NCBI GenBank assembly: GCA_963807085.1
Contig: CAWEBB010000013.1
Coordinates: forward strand, 202,470-266,469
Length of the DNA: 64,000 bases
Source: JACKII01 sp963807085
GTDB lineage: Bacteria > Pseudomonadota > Alphaproteobacteria > Bin95
Direction: 5' to 3'
Shown here piece by piece: positions 1 to 9,958 of the stretch; within the stretch, counting starts at the first letter, position 1; each line of letters opens with the position of its first letter. The notes under the pieces are model-generated. The model ran no database searches and was not told the DNA's origin. It worked only from the letters and a program-made list of their open reading frames with translations. The translations under genes and the position numbers were made by a program.

Positions 1-53
1 AACCATGAGGCCGAACCATATAGTGGCGCGCCGGAACCATACAGTCACGTAAC

Positions 54-79
54 GGAACCATCTTTAACCTTCGGGCGTT
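54..79 (+). promoter_or_regulatory. EcfG-type general-stress promoter
   Basis: GGAAC at 54-58 and CGTT at 76-79 are separated by 17 bases, which matches the consensus for the alphaproteobacterial general stress sigma factor EcfG (GGAAC-N16/17-CGTT). It lies about 50 bases upstream of the first epimerase gene and faces it. No better sigma-70 promoter was seen here. That the whole 0.1-8.8 kb cluster is stress-induced is an inference. Confidence 0.7.
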
Positions 80-127
80 AAAACGAATATCGCAATGCTT
101 TGATAACGCTGTAGGGCGGGGTGGACG

Positions 128-1193
128 TTGGCAAACGTATTGATAACCGGTGGCTGCGGGTTCATCGGGCGGCACGTGGTCGAGGAGCTTCTTCATCACG
201 GGCATACCATCCGTGTCTATGATGCACTGATCGAGCAGGTGCACGAAAGCGGTGCCGTGCTGCCGGAAGGCGCAGATTTTATCCGGGGCGACATGTGCGA
301 TGACCGAGACACTGCGCCGTGCCTTGGCGGGTTGTGATGCGGTGCTGCATCTGGCGGCCGAGGTCGGTGTTGGACAATCCATGTATGAAATCGCCCGTTA
401 TGTCGGCGCCAATGATCTAGGCACGGCAGTGCTGCTCGAGGCGCTGCTGGATCATCCCGTGCAACGGCTGGTGGTCGCCTCCTCGATGAGCGTCTATGGC
501 GAAGGCCGCTACAGGACCGCGGATGGCAGCATCATTGATGACGCGCGCCGCGATCCGGCGGCGATGCGCACGGGGCGATGGGACATTTCAGGGCCGGACG
601 GACGCCCTTTGCACGCCGTGCCGACCGACGAGACCAAACCAGTGGACTTGGCTTCGATCTATGCGCTGACCAAATACGCCCAGGAACGCGCGGCGCTGAT
701 CTTCGGCGATGCCTACGACATCCCGGCCGTGGCGCTGAGGCTTTTCAATGTGTTCGGTGCGGGCCAGGCATTGTCCAATCCTTATACCGGGGTGCTGGCG
801 AATTTCGCCTCGCGGCTGGCGAGCGGCGAGCGGCCGACCATTTTCGAGGATGGGGCGCAGCAACGCGATTTTGTGCATGTCCGCGACGTCGCCCGCGCCT
901 TCCGGCTCGCACTGGAGACGCCCGGCATCGGCGGCGAGGTCTTTAACATTGGCTCCGGGCATGCTTATAGCATCGCTCGGGTCGCGGAACTGCTGGCCGG
1001 CGAAATGGACCGGCAGGACCTGGCGCCCGAGATCCTGGGGCGCTGGCGCGCCGGTGACATTCGCAACTGCTTTGCCGATATCACCAAGGCTCGCGAGAGG
1101 CTGGGCTTTGCGCCCGAACTGCGGCTCGAGGAGTCGCTGGGAGAATTTGTCGACTGGGTACGCGGGCAGACGCGTAATCGACCGGGGGCCTGA
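128..1193 (+). pseudogene. NAD-dependent epimerase/dehydratase, one frameshift
   Basis: This encodes an extended short-chain dehydrogenase/reductase of the sugar-nucleotide epimerase family, about 350 residues. The N-terminus, from a TTG start at 128, has the Rossmann motif ITGGCGFIG. The frame breaks between about 305 and 335. The next frame continues with LHLAAEVG, the SSMSVYG block, and an active-site YALTKYAQE (Tyr-x3-Lys). Typical epimerase C-terminal blocks follow (RDFVHVRDVARA, EVFNIGSGHA). It leads the sugar cluster and is followed 36 bases later by a glycoside hydrolase. The substrate is probably an NDP-hexose but cannot be fixed. The frameshift may be a base-calling error because conservation is good on both sides. 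Confidence 0.8.
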
Positions 1194-1229
1194 GATGCGG
1201 CGTCAGCTCGAGGAGCGGAGGCTGGTATC

Positions 1230-2219
1230 GTGAGCGGCGCCATTATGTATGGCTTCGCCGAATGGTTCCGCCCAGGCGAGCATGGGCGCGTCGAACAGGT
1301 GCTGCCGGCCATGCGTGCCGCCGGCGCCAGTTGTCTGCGCACGCATCTGTCCTGGGCCGAGTATCACGCCGAGGGTGGTGAAGCGTGGTATGACTGGCTG
1401 CTGCCACGGCTGGGCCGCGAGTTCGACCTGTTGCCCTGTGTGCATTACACGCCGCCGTCGCTCTCGCGCACCGGGTGCACGTCGGGGCCGCCCCGCGATC
1501 TGAAATCGTACGCCGATTTCATCGACCACGTGCTGAGCCGCCACGGCCGCCATTTCCAGCCATGTCGAATTGTGGAACGAGCCTAACAACCTGCTCGACT
1601 GGGACTGGCGTCTGGACAGCGACCATCAGATGTTCAGTGAAATGGTGGGCGGCGCCGCTTACTGGATCAACCGGCGCGGCTGGAAGGCGGTGCTGGGCGG
1701 CCCGTGTCCGTTCGATCCGCTCTGGCTCGACCTGATGGGGCAGCGCGGGTGTGCTGGCCGAGATGGCGGCGGTCGGTCTGCACGGATTTCCGGGCACCTG
1801 GGACAGCGAGGAAGGGTCGTGGCGCGGCTGGGGCGCGCTGCTGGACGAGACCCGTGCCATCCTCGAGCGCTACAATCCCGACGCCGAAATCTGGTTGACC
1901 GAGGCCGGCTATTCCACCTGGCGCAATGATGAGGCCGAGCAGGTGCGCCGCTTCGTTGACGCCGTCGATGCGGTCGGCGCGGCCGATACGATCGACGCGG
2001 CGGATGCGGGGGCCTGCCGGCTTTACTGGTATGGCTGGCGCGATCTGCCGGCAGAGGTCCCGGTGCAGGAGGGGCTGTGGTTTGATCCGCGGCATTATCA
2101 TATGGGTGCGGTCGACGCCCAGCAACCGGCCGAAACTGCTGGCGCGGCTGTTGATGTCCGGCGGGATAGAGCGGGCGCGCGAGGTGGTGCAGCTTGCCGC
2201 TCCGGCGGTGAAAGCGGGG
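1230..2219 (+). pseudogene. GH39-like glycoside hydrolase (beta-xylosidase-like), frameshifted
   Basis: Pieces in three frames assemble into one (beta/alpha)8 glycoside hydrolase of about 330 residues. It starts at GTG 1230 (MSGAIMYGFAEWFRPGEHGR). After a break near 1555 the acid/base motif VELWNEPNN appears. After another near 1745 the sequence runs on through LAEMAAVGLHGFPGTW to the nucleophile motif WLTEAGYSTW. A further shift near 2125 leads into RLLMSGGIERAREVV. Near 1555 a run reads TTTCC where TTTC would restore the frame. Clan GH-A/GH39 is the best family guess. Similar hydrolase genes sit between epimerases in other proteobacterial surface-sugar clusters. No signal peptide is visible, so a cytoplasmic role is possible. 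Confidence 0.65.
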
Positions 2220-3300
2220 GTGCGTCCGGTGGTGATTACGGGCGGCAGCGGCTTCATCGGCAGCAATCTTGCCGACAGCTTTCTGGCGGACGGGCGCGAT
2301 GTCATCGTATTCGACAATCTTAGTCGTCCCGGGGTCGAGCAGAACCTGCATTGGCTGGCCGGGCCGCCATGGCGCTCGGCTGCATCCGGTGCCGGCGGAT
2401 CTGCGGGATACGACCGCGATGCGGGAGGCGCATCAAGGATGCCTCTGCGGTGTTCCATCTGGCGGCGCAAACGGCGGTGACAACCAGCCTTGCCAATCCG
2501 GTTGAAGATTTCGAGATCAATGCCCGCGGCACGCTGAACGTGCTCGAAGCGGTGCGCGCCACGGAGCGCAAGGTGCCGGTGATCTTCGCCAGCACCAATA
2601 AGGTTTATGGCGCGCTGGATGATCTGGAGATGATCGAAAGCGGCCGACTGTTATCTGCCCGTCGCACGAGGGATCCGCACAAACGGCATTGGCGAGGAGC
2701 GCAAGCTGGATTTCTGCACGCCCTATGGCTGTTCAAAGGGCGTGGCCGACCAGTATGTGCTGGATTACGCGCAATTCTTCGGCATCCCGGCGGCGGTGCT
2801 GCGGATGAGTTGCATCTACGGTCCGCGCCAGTTCGGCACCGAGGATCAGGGCTGGGTCGCGCACTTCCTCATCCGCGCGCTTGAAGGGCGCGCCCATCAC
2901 CATCTATGGCGACGGCAAGCAGGTGCGCGACGTGCTGTATGTGGGTGACGCGGTCGGCGGCTTATCGAACCGTTCTGGAGCAGATCGGCGCGGTCAACGG
3001 CATGGCCTTTAATCTTGGCGGCGGGCCGCGCAACGCGGTCAGCCTGCGCGCTGGTGTCTGGACTGAGATCGCGCGGCTGACGGGCGAGCCCTGCGATATC
3101 GGCTATGAAGACTGGCGGCAGGGCGATCAGTTCTGGTTCGTCGCCGATACCGGTTTGCTCGAGGCGCGGACCGGCTGGCGGGCGCGGACCGGCTGGAAGG
3201 ATGGGCTGGCCAGCTTGCAGAGTTGGTTGCGGCAGAACCGAGGCCTTGCAGCGAATCGGAAGTTGCAGACCGGCGGCGGGCGATCGCGTGACCGGCTGCT
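2220..3300 (+). pseudogene. NAD-dependent epimerase (CDP-paratose 2-epimerase-like), frameshifted
   Basis: This is a second extended SDR, read in pieces. A GTG at 2220 begins with the Rossmann stretch VVITGGSGFIGSN and then DVIVFDNLSRPG. Other frames carry VFHLAAQTAVTTSL, FEINARGTLNVLEA, FASTNKVYG, and later VADQYVLDYAQFFGIP and RMSCIYGPRQFGTEDQG. The last part has AFNLGGGPRNAVSL. The TNKVYG and NARGTLN blocks resemble CDP-paratose/tyvelose 2-epimerases. At least four frame breaks occur (near 2360, 2430, 2660-2740 and 2890-2950). There is no clear gap before the hydrolase or the following glycosyltransferase, so the exact ends are uncertain. It presumably supplies an activated sugar for the glycosyltransferases downstream. 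Confidence 0.65.
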
Positions 3301-4391
3301 GATGACCCTCGATGCGGTGGGCGGCGTGTGGCGGTACGCGCTCGATCTTGCCGGCGGCCTGCGCGAGCAGGGGTATCGAGGTGATCTTTGCCGGTTTCGG
3401 CCCTCCTCCCACGGCGCAGCAGCACGCCGAGGCCGAGGCGGTGGGCGTGCTGGAGTGGTGCGATGCGCCGCTGGAATGGATGGTGTCGGATCCGGCGGAC
3501 CTGGCCGAGAGATACCGCGGCTGATCGCCGGGCTTGCCCGGCGGCACCGGGCTGATATCACTGCACCTCAACCTGCCGGGCCAGGCGGCAGGGTTGGACC
3601 TGCGATCTGCCGATCGTGACGGTGTCGCATTCCTGCGTGTGTACCTGGTTTGCGGCGGTGAAAGGCAGCGGCTTGCCGCCGGGTTGGGGATGGCAGGCGC
3701 GGCTGACCCGTGCGGGATTTGAGGCGGCGGACGCCGTGGTTGCCCCCTCGACGATCCCATGCTGACGCACTAGGCGCCTGCTACGGGCCGGTCGACCGCC
3801 TGCATGTGGTGCACAACGCCAGCGTTGCGCCGGCCGGAATCGAGGGGGCCGTGCGGTCCGGCGCCATCGTGGCCGCTGCCGGGCGCTGGTGGGACGAGGG
3901 CAAGGACGCTGCGACGCTCGACCAGGCGGCGGCGCTTGTCCGTTGGCCCGTCTGCATGGCGGGGCCGACACGCGGGCCGGACGGGACGAAGGTGACGTTG
4001 CGCCATGCTTATGCGCAGGGGCCGTTGCCGCATGACCGGACGCTCGCGCTGTTGCAACAGGCCGGCGTGTTCGTCTCGCCCTCGCTGTACGAGCCTTTCG
4101 GCCTTGCCGTGGCGGAGGCGGCGCGGGCCGCGCGTGCCGCTGGTGCTGTGCGATATCCCCACCTATCGCGAATTGTGGGACGAGGCCGCGCTGTTCTTCC
4201 CTGCGCGCGACGCGGTGGCGCTGGCGGATATGGTAAACCGACTGATCGGCGACCCTGCCCTTAGTTCCCGGATGGGCGCGGCCGCGCGGCGGCGGGCGGC
4301 CAGCTACAATCTCGCGGCGCAGGTCGACGGCATGATGGCGATCTATGAGGCGGTGCGCGTGCGCCGGTCGGTGGCGCTGGAGACCCACTAG
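3301..4391 (+). pseudogene. GT4-family glycosyltransferase, frameshifted
   Basis: The reading frame begins about MTLDAVGGVWRYALDLAGGL, the acceptor-side start seen in many GT4 enzymes. Fragments in other frames give IEVIFAGFGPPP, then TVSHSCVCTWFAAVKG, then VDRLHVVHNASVAP. The donor-domain signature VFVSPSLYEPFGLAVAEAA and RVPLVLCDIPTYRELW follow near the end. It should be a retaining GT-B glycosyltransferase using a nucleotide sugar, acting at the cytoplasmic face. Breaks lie near 3370, 3515, 3550, 3600, 3760 and 4130. The stop TAG at 4389 is one base before the next gene's ATG, which implies one operon. Confidence 0.7.
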
Positions 4392-4392
4392 G

Positions 4393-5536
4393 ATGCGCTT
4401 TGTCTTTTACACCCATTCCCTGATCTCGGACTGGAACCACGGCAACGCCCATTTCCTGCGCGGGGTGATGCGCGAATTGCAGAGCCTCGGCCATGAGGTT
4501 CGTGCGCTCGAGCCGGGATCGTCCTGGTCGCGCGAAAATCTGCTGGCGGAGCAGGGCGAGGCCGCGATCCAGGCTTTTCACCGCACCTTTCCGATGCTGC
4601 GGTCCGACCGCTACGGCCCGGCTACGCCCCACGACGAACTGTTGAGGGCGCGGACGTGGTGGTGGTGCATGAATGGACCGACCCTGCTCTGGTCGCTCAA
4701 TTGGGCGCGCTGCGCCGCGCAGGGCGCGCGCTCTACGCTGCTGTTCCATGACACCCATCACCGCGCGGTCAGCGCTGCGGGCGAGATCGGAAGCGCTGGA
4801 TCTCTCGGGCTATGATGCGGTGCTCGCTTTCGGCGACACGCTGCGTGAGCGCTATCTGCGGGCGGGTTGGGGGCGGCAGGTATTTACCTGGCACGAGGCG
4901 GCGGATGTGGCGCTGTTTCGCCCGCTGGAGCATGCGCCCGAGGCCGATCTGGTGTGGATCGGCAACTGGGGCGATGGCGAACGCAGCGCCGAACTGGGCG
5001 AATTCCTGGTCGAGCCGGTGCGTGCCCTGCGCCTGTCCGCCAGCGTGCGCGGCGTGCGCTATCCGGACGAGGCGCTGGCGCAGCTTGAAGAGACCGGCAT
5101 CGTCTATGGCGGCTGGATCGCCAATGCCGACGTGCCGCGCGAGTTCGCCCGTCATCGGGTGACGGTGCATGTTCCGCGTGCGCCCTATGTCAGGGCGTTG
5201 CCGGGCATCCCCACCATCCGCATGTTCGAGGCGCTGGCCTGCGGCATTCCCCTGGTGAGCGCGCCCTGGGACGATTGCGAGGGCCTTTTCCGCCCGGGCA
5301 CGGATCATCTGCGCGCCCGCAACGGGGCCGAAATGCAGCGCCGGCTTTCGGCGCTGCTGGCCGACGGGCCGATGCGTAGCGAGATCGCCGCCGCCGGCCT
5401 GGAAACGATCCACGCCCGGCACACGTGCCGCCACCGCGCCCGCGAGCTTCTGGCGATCCTGGCGGAGCTCGGCGCTGCTACCCCAGAGACCGCCACCCCT
5501 AAGTCCGCCACCCCAAAGACGGAGCGGGTCGTATGA
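4393..5536 (+). pseudogene. CgeB-like glycosyltransferase 1, frameshifted
   Basis: The ATG at 4393 starts MRFVFYTHSLISDWNHGNAH, followed by the C-terminal CgeB/GT4-like domain: GYDAVLAFGDTLRERY, then VWIGNWGDGERS, PTIRMFEALACGIPLVSAPW. The frame breaks between about 4640 and 4800; the missing piece (DVVVVHEWTDPALVAQLGAL) is readable in a different frame. The family is named after Bacillus CgeB (spore glycosylation); in proteobacteria such proteins are found in clusters like this one. The end overlaps the next gene by four bases (ATGA). The donor and acceptor cannot be told from sequence. Confidence 0.75.
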
Positions 5537-6627
5537 CGAAAGTCGCCTTTTACGGATCCAGCCTTCTGTCCGCCTACTGGAATGGCGCCGCCACCTATTA
5601 TCGGGGCATCCTGCGGGCGCTGGCCGCGTGGGGCTATGATATCACCTTCTATGAACCCGATGTTTATGACCGGCAGGCGAACCGCGACATCGAACCGCCC
5701 GACTGGTGCCGCGTCGTGGTCTACGAGGGCACGGTTGCCGCCCTGCGCGCAGCGGCGGCAGAGGCGGCGGCCGCTGATATCGTCGTGAAGGCCAGCGGCG
5801 TGGGCTTCGAGGATGATTTGTTACTGTCTGCGGTGATGGCGGCGGCGCGCCCCGGTGCCCTGCGGATCTTCTGGGATGTGGATGCGCCCGCAACGCTGGC
5901 CGAACTGCGGCAGGCGCCGGATCATCCGCTGCGCCGCGCGCTGCCGGGTCTGGATCTGGTACTGACCTATGGCGGCGGCGATCCGGTCATCGCCGCTTAT
6001 CGCGGCCTGGGTGCGCGTGACTGCGTGCCGGTTTACAATGCGCTCGACCCCCAAAGCCATCATCCGGTGCCGCCCGAGCCGCGGTTCGAGAGCGACATCG
6101 CCTTCCTCGGCAACCGTCTGCCCGACCGCGATGCGCGCGTCGCCAGCTATTTCTTCGCGCCCGCCGCCCTCTGCCCCGATCATCGTTTTATGCTGGGCGG
6201 CTCGGGCTGGGAGGGGCATCCGATGCCGAGCAATATCCGGCGGCTGGGCCATGTGCCGACGCGCGACCACAACGCGCTGAACACGACCGCGCGCATGGTC
6301 CTCAACATCGCCCGCGACAGCATGGCCGAAACCGGCTTTTCCCCTGCAACCCGGGTGTTCGAGGCCGCCGGCGCCGGCGCCTGCATCCTCACCGACGCCT
6401 GGGAAGGCATCGAACTGTTCCTCTCACCCGGCGATGAAATCCTTGTCGCCCGGGACGGGCGCGACGTGGCCGAATTCGTGCAGACCCTGTCGAAAGAAGA
6501 AGCCGCACATATCGGGCAAAATGCATTGGCGCGGGTCTTGGGCGAACATACGTATGACCATCGCGCCGCGTTGGCGGACGATCTGTTCCGCACCCGCGCC
6601 GCGCTGTCACGGGAGGAGGCGGTATGA
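5533..6627 (+). CDS. CgeB-like glycosyltransferase 2
   Basis: This is an intact 364-residue protein of the CgeB/GT-B type and a paralogue of its two neighbours. It opens with VAFYGSSLLSAYWNGAATYY, and the donor side has the family block GFSPATRVFEAAGAGACILT with a conserved acidic residue after the Arg-Val-Phe. A second landmark is DIAFLGNRLPDRDARV in the middle of the protein. It overlaps both flanking genes by an ATGA junction, so translation of the three glycosyltransferases is likely coupled. It is expected to be a cytoplasmic enzyme adding a sugar to a glycan or lipid intermediate. Substrates are unknown. Confidence 0.85.
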   Translation: MTKVAFYGSSLLSAYWNGAATYYRGILRALAAWGYDITFYEPDVYDRQANRDIEPPDWCRVVVYEGTVAALRAAAAEAAAADIVVKASGVGFEDDLLLSAVMAAARPGALRIFWDVDAPATLAELRQAPDHPLRRALPGLDLVLTYGGGDPVIAAYRGLGARDCVPVYNALDPQSHHPVPPEPRFESDIAFLGNRLPDRDARVASYFFAPAALCPDHRFMLGGSGWEGHPMPSNIRRLGHVPTRDHNALNTTARMVLNIARDSMAETGFSPATRVFEAAGAGACILTDAWEGIELFLSPGDEILVARDGRDVAEFVQTLSKEEAAHIGQNALARVLGEHTYDHRAALADDLFRTRAALSREEAV

Positions 6628-7715
6628 CCGCTCCGCTGGATATCGTAATCCTGGGCCTGTCGCTCTCCTCGTCCTGGGGCAACGGCCACGCGACCACCTT
6701 CCGCGCGCTCCTGCGCGGGTTGGCGGAGGAGGGGCACCGGGTCCTGTTCCTGGAAAAGGACGTGCCTTGGTATGCCTCGCAGCGCGACCTGCCCGCGCCG
6801 GATTTCTGCACGCTGGAGCTCTATGACGATGCGGGCGCGATGCTCGCGCGCCACGGCGAACGGCTGCGCCGTGCCGATGCGGTGATCGTCGGCTCTTATG
6901 TTCCGGAGGGCGTGCGCATCATCGACGCGCTGGCAGCGCTGAACCCGCGCCTGCTGTGTTTCTACGACATCGATACTCCAGTAACGCTGGAGCGGTTGGA
7001 CAGCCACGAAGCGGAGTACATCGCCGCCCGGCAGGTGGGGCTGTTCGATATTTATTTCTCGTTCTCGGGCGGAGCGGTTCTGGATCATCTGGAAGAGGTG
7101 CGCGGCGCGCGGCGGGCCGAGGCACTTTATTGTTCGGTCGATGCCAACTCCTATGCGCCGCTGGAGGTGCCGCCGCGGTGGGATCTGGGCTATCTCGGCA
7201 CCTACAGCCCGGACCGTCAGCCGTCGCTCGAGGCCCTATTGCTGGAGCCGGCGCGCTTGCTGCCCGAGCGGCGCTTTGTGGTGGCGGGGCCGCAGTACCC
7301 AGACGATCTGGACTGGCCGGAAAATGTCGAGCGGATCGACCACCTGCCCCCGGCGCGCCATGAGGAATTTTACAACGCCCAACGCTTCACGCTGAACGTA
7401 ACCCGCACTGCCATGCGGCGCATGGGCTGGTCGCCGAGCGTGCGGCTGTTCGAGGCCGCGGCTTGCGCCACGCCGATCATCAGCGATGCTTGGTGCGGAC
7501 TGGACGAGCTGCTGCCGGATGGCGAAGCGATTGTCATCGCCCAACATACGAAGGATGTCGTGGCAGCACTGACCGAACTGACGGAACGCGAGCGCCGCGC
7601 CATCGGAGACAACGCGCGCTGTCGCGTGCTTGCCGGCCACACCGGACAGGCGCGCGCGCGCGAACTGGCGGCGGTGCTGCAACGGGCATCGGCCGACAGG
7701 CTGGAGCGGACGTAA
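6624..7715 (+). CDS. CgeB-like glycosyltransferase 3
   Basis: This is an intact 363-residue protein with the same architecture as the gene before it. The N-terminal half has LSLSSSWGNGHATTFRALL and RLLCFYDIDTPVTLERL; the C-terminal half has LGYLGTYSPDRQPSLE and the donor-site block SPSVRLFEAAACATPIISD. The start overlaps the preceding stop (ATGA) and the stop lies 16 bases before the methyltransferase gene. Three tandem paralogues suggest successive additions of related sugars or different acceptors; this is inferred from order only. Confidence 0.85.
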   Translation: MTAPLDIVILGLSLSSSWGNGHATTFRALLRGLAEEGHRVLFLEKDVPWYASQRDLPAPDFCTLELYDDAGAMLARHGERLRRADAVIVGSYVPEGVRIIDALAALNPRLLCFYDIDTPVTLERLDSHEAEYIAARQVGLFDIYFSFSGGAVLDHLEEVRGARRAEALYCSVDANSYAPLEVPPRWDLGYLGTYSPDRQPSLEALLLEPARLLPERRFVVAGPQYPDDLDWPENVERIDHLPPARHEEFYNAQRFTLNVTRTAMRRMGWSPSVRLFEAAACATPIISDAWCGLDELLPDGEAIVIAQHTKDVVAALTELTERERRAIGDNARCRVLAGHTGQARARELAAVLQRASADRLERT

Positions 7716-7733
7716 GGAGGGGAAGGGCAAACG

Positions 7734-8501
7734 ATGCAACGCGCCAATCTTTCCCGGCAGATCGCCGAACTCGGCCCCTGGTTTCACAACCTGCGCATCG
7801 AGGGCATTGAGACGGCGCCGGATCATTTTCTAGGCGATTATCCGCGATTTAAGTGGGAAGGGTTCCGCCATGCGGTGCCCGACGATCTGTCGGGCCGCAC
7901 GGTGCTCGATATCGGCTGCAATGCCGGGTTCTATGCGCTGGAAATGGCGCGGCGGGGCGCGGCCGAGGTCGTGGCGATCGATTCCGACCCTCACTATTTG
8001 CGGCAGGCGAGGTTTGCCGCCGAAAATGCCGGCGCCAGCATCACTTTTCGGCAGATGTCCGTCTATGATGTAGGCACGCTCGGCCGGCGCTTCGATCTGG
8101 TGATCTTCATGGGCGTGCTCTACCACCTGCGGTATCCGCTGCTGGCGCTGGATCTGCTGCATGAACATGTGGTCGGCGAACACATGCTGTTCCAGTGCAT
8201 GCAGCGCGGCTCGGCCGAAGTCGCAAACATCGAGGCCGATTACGATTTCGATGATGACCGGCTGTTCCGCGAGGAGGGCGCGCCGCGCCTGCATTTCGTC
8301 GAACATCGCTTTGCAGGCGACCCCACCAACTGGTTCGTGCCAAACCGCGCCGCCGTCGAGGCAATGCTGCGCGCCGCCGGTTTCGGCATCGTGGATCATC
8401 CCGAGCCCGAGGTCTATTGGTGCCGGCGCGCCGAGCGGCCCGCAGACCTAGAATTGCCGGCCTGGCTTGCTGAGCCGGGCCGTGCGGGGGTGGAGAAGTG
8501 A
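7734..8501 (+). CDS. TIGR04290-type class I SAM methyltransferase
   Basis: This 255-residue class I methyltransferase has motif I as VLDIGCNAGFYALEMARRGA at about residues 57-76 and an acidic residue at the end of strand 2 (VVAIDSD). Strand 4 reads DLVIFMGVLYHLRYPLLAL. An AGG-rich ribosome site (AAGGAGG) stands before the ATG. The N-terminus (QIAELGPWFHNLRIEGIETAPDHF) is characteristic of the Rta_06860/TIGR04290 family, which occurs in gene sets with CgeB-type glycosyltransferases. It probably methylates a sugar or a carrier made by the cluster. TIGR membership is from memory, not a search. Confidence 0.8.
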   Translation: MQRANLSRQIAELGPWFHNLRIEGIETAPDHFLGDYPRFKWEGFRHAVPDDLSGRTVLDIGCNAGFYALEMARRGAAEVVAIDSDPHYLRQARFAAENAGASITFRQMSVYDVGTLGRRFDLVIFMGVLYHLRYPLLALDLLHEHVVGEHMLFQCMQRGSAEVANIEADYDFDDDRLFREEGAPRLHFVEHRFAGDPTNWFVPNRAAVEAMLRAAGFGIVDHPEPEVYWCRRAERPADLELPAWLAEPGRAGVEK

Positions 8502-8529
8502 CCGCAGTTTAACAGAGGAAAACCATGTC

Positions 8530-8806
8530 ATGACCACAGCGACCACCACAACCGATCACGACGCGATCCGCAAATGGGCCGAGGCGCGCGACGGACGGCC
8601 CGCCCGCGTGCAGGATACCGCACACGGCGGCGGCGGCCTGTTGCGTATCGATTTCAACGAACCCGAAGAGCGCGCTGGAAGAAATTTCCTGGGACGAGTT
8701 TTTTCGGATCTTTGAGGAAAACAAGCTGGCGTTTCTCCATCAGGAGAAGCTGGAAGACGGCAGCACCAGCCGTTTCAACAAGCTGGTAGACCGCGAGAAC
8801 GCGTGA
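8530..8806 (+). pseudogene. Small conserved protein (~90 aa), one frameshift
   Basis: The ATG at 8530 follows an AGAGGA ribosome site and encodes DHDAIRKWAEARDGRPARVQ and then LLRIDFNEPEE. One base appears to be missing near 8668. The other frame continues LEEISWDEFFRIFEENKLAF and FNKLVDRENA to a TGA at 8804. Proteins of this pattern are widespread in proteobacteria and are often wrongly labelled '1,4-alpha-glucan branching enzyme'. There is no catalytic domain of that kind. Function is unknown; it follows the methyltransferase by about 30 bases. Confidence 0.65.
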
Positions 8807-8836
8807 TTCCCGGCACGGGCCTGAGACCGGCATGCG

Positions 8837-9847
8837 ATGACAGCGACGAAGATCCCCAGGCTCGTCTATTTTCCTGACGATCGCCCCGGCATCAGCCGGC
8901 GGCGGCGGGGCCGCGGTTTCAGCTATTACAGCCCGCAGGGCGAGCTGATCCGGGACACGGTCGAGCGTGGGCGCTTTCCGCTATCGCCGTCCCGCCGGCT
9001 TACGAGTCGGTGTGGATTACGCCCGAACCGCTCGGCCATCTGCTGGCCACGGGACGCGACGCAAAGGGACGCAAGCAATACCTCTATCACCCGCACTGGG
9101 CGGCAATGCGTGCCGAGCACAAATATGACGGCCTCGCCGCTTCGGGCGCACGCTGCCGCGGTTGCGCGCGCGCATCGCCGCCGGTCTGAGCGCGCCTGTG
9201 GGGTCGCGAGAGTCTGGCGTTGGCGGCGGTGCTGGCACTGCTGGACCGCGCCTCATTGCGGATCGGCAGCGAAGACTACGCTCGCGAAAACGGCAGCTAC
9301 GGCGCAACGACGCTGCTTGCTCGGCATGTCCGGTTTGATGCTCGCGGCGTGTATCTGGATTTTCCGGGAAAGCGGGGCACGCCGGTCCGCTGCCATCTGC
9401 ACGGACCCCGCTTGCAGCGGGCGCTGCACCGGGTCCAGGACTTGCCAGGGGCGGAACTCGATCGCGTGGCAGGACGAGGACGGCCTGCCCCACGCGGTGC
9501 GCTCTGAAGAGGTCAACGCGGCGCTGGTGGAGATTTGCGGCGAAGGCACCACGGCCAAAACCTTTCGCACCTGGAATGGCACGGTCGCCGCCTTTGCCGT
9601 GGCGGTGCAGGAGGGGCCGCTGCGCATCGCCGACATGGCCGAAGCGGCAGCGGAGCGGCTCCACAACACGCCAGCTATCGCCCGCACCAGCTATATCCAC
9701 CCGCGGGTGATCGCGCTGGCCGAGCTTTCCGAGGCGGAACGTATTGCCCGGCTGGAAAAGCTGCGCGCGCTGGAACTCAGCCGCCTGCGCGCCCACGAGG
9801 GGCACTTGGTAGCCTTTCTCGAAACCACGGGTCCCGCCGCGGCCTGA
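8837..9847 (+). pseudogene. DNA topoisomerase IB, frameshifted
   Basis: This is a poxvirus-like type IB topoisomerase, about 335 residues in total. The N-terminus reads GISRRRRGRGFSYYSPQGEL. Frame-shifted pieces give YESVWITPEPLGHLLATGRD, then KQYLYHPHWAAMRAEHKYD and LALLDRASLRIGSEDYAREN. The last frame carries TTAKTFRTWNGT and the active-site TSYIHP, whose Tyr forms the covalent 3'-phosphotyrosine. Breaks lie near 8975-9000, 9190 and 9465. The first and last frames happen to coincide, so a single open frame spans the gene while its middle translates as nonsense. It relaxes supercoils and is common in stress-related gene sets of alphaproteobacteria. Confidence 0.75.
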
Positions 9848-9895
9848 CTGGCGGCAAGCGCGGGCAGATTGCAGGCGGGAAAAAACGAAAAACAC

Positions 9896-9920
9896 GGAAC
9901 CTTAGGCCCCACTTCGCGTT
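9896..9920 (+). promoter_or_regulatory. EcfG-type general-stress promoter
   Basis: GGAAC (9896-9900) and CGTT (9917-9920) are 16 bases apart and lie 38 bases before the DUF892 gene start. Position, spacing and orientation fit a general-stress promoter for that gene. It is the second such site in the first 10 kb. Confidence 0.75.
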
Positions 9921-9958
9921 CCTCAGATGCGACCGCTAAACCCAGTCAGGAGGTTGTT

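Noticed and set aside
1..61. Repeated AACCAT/GGAACCAT words, possibly a repeat array
   Set aside because: Only four short imperfect copies with uneven spacing; the last is explained by the EcfG promoter. Not a CRISPR array.
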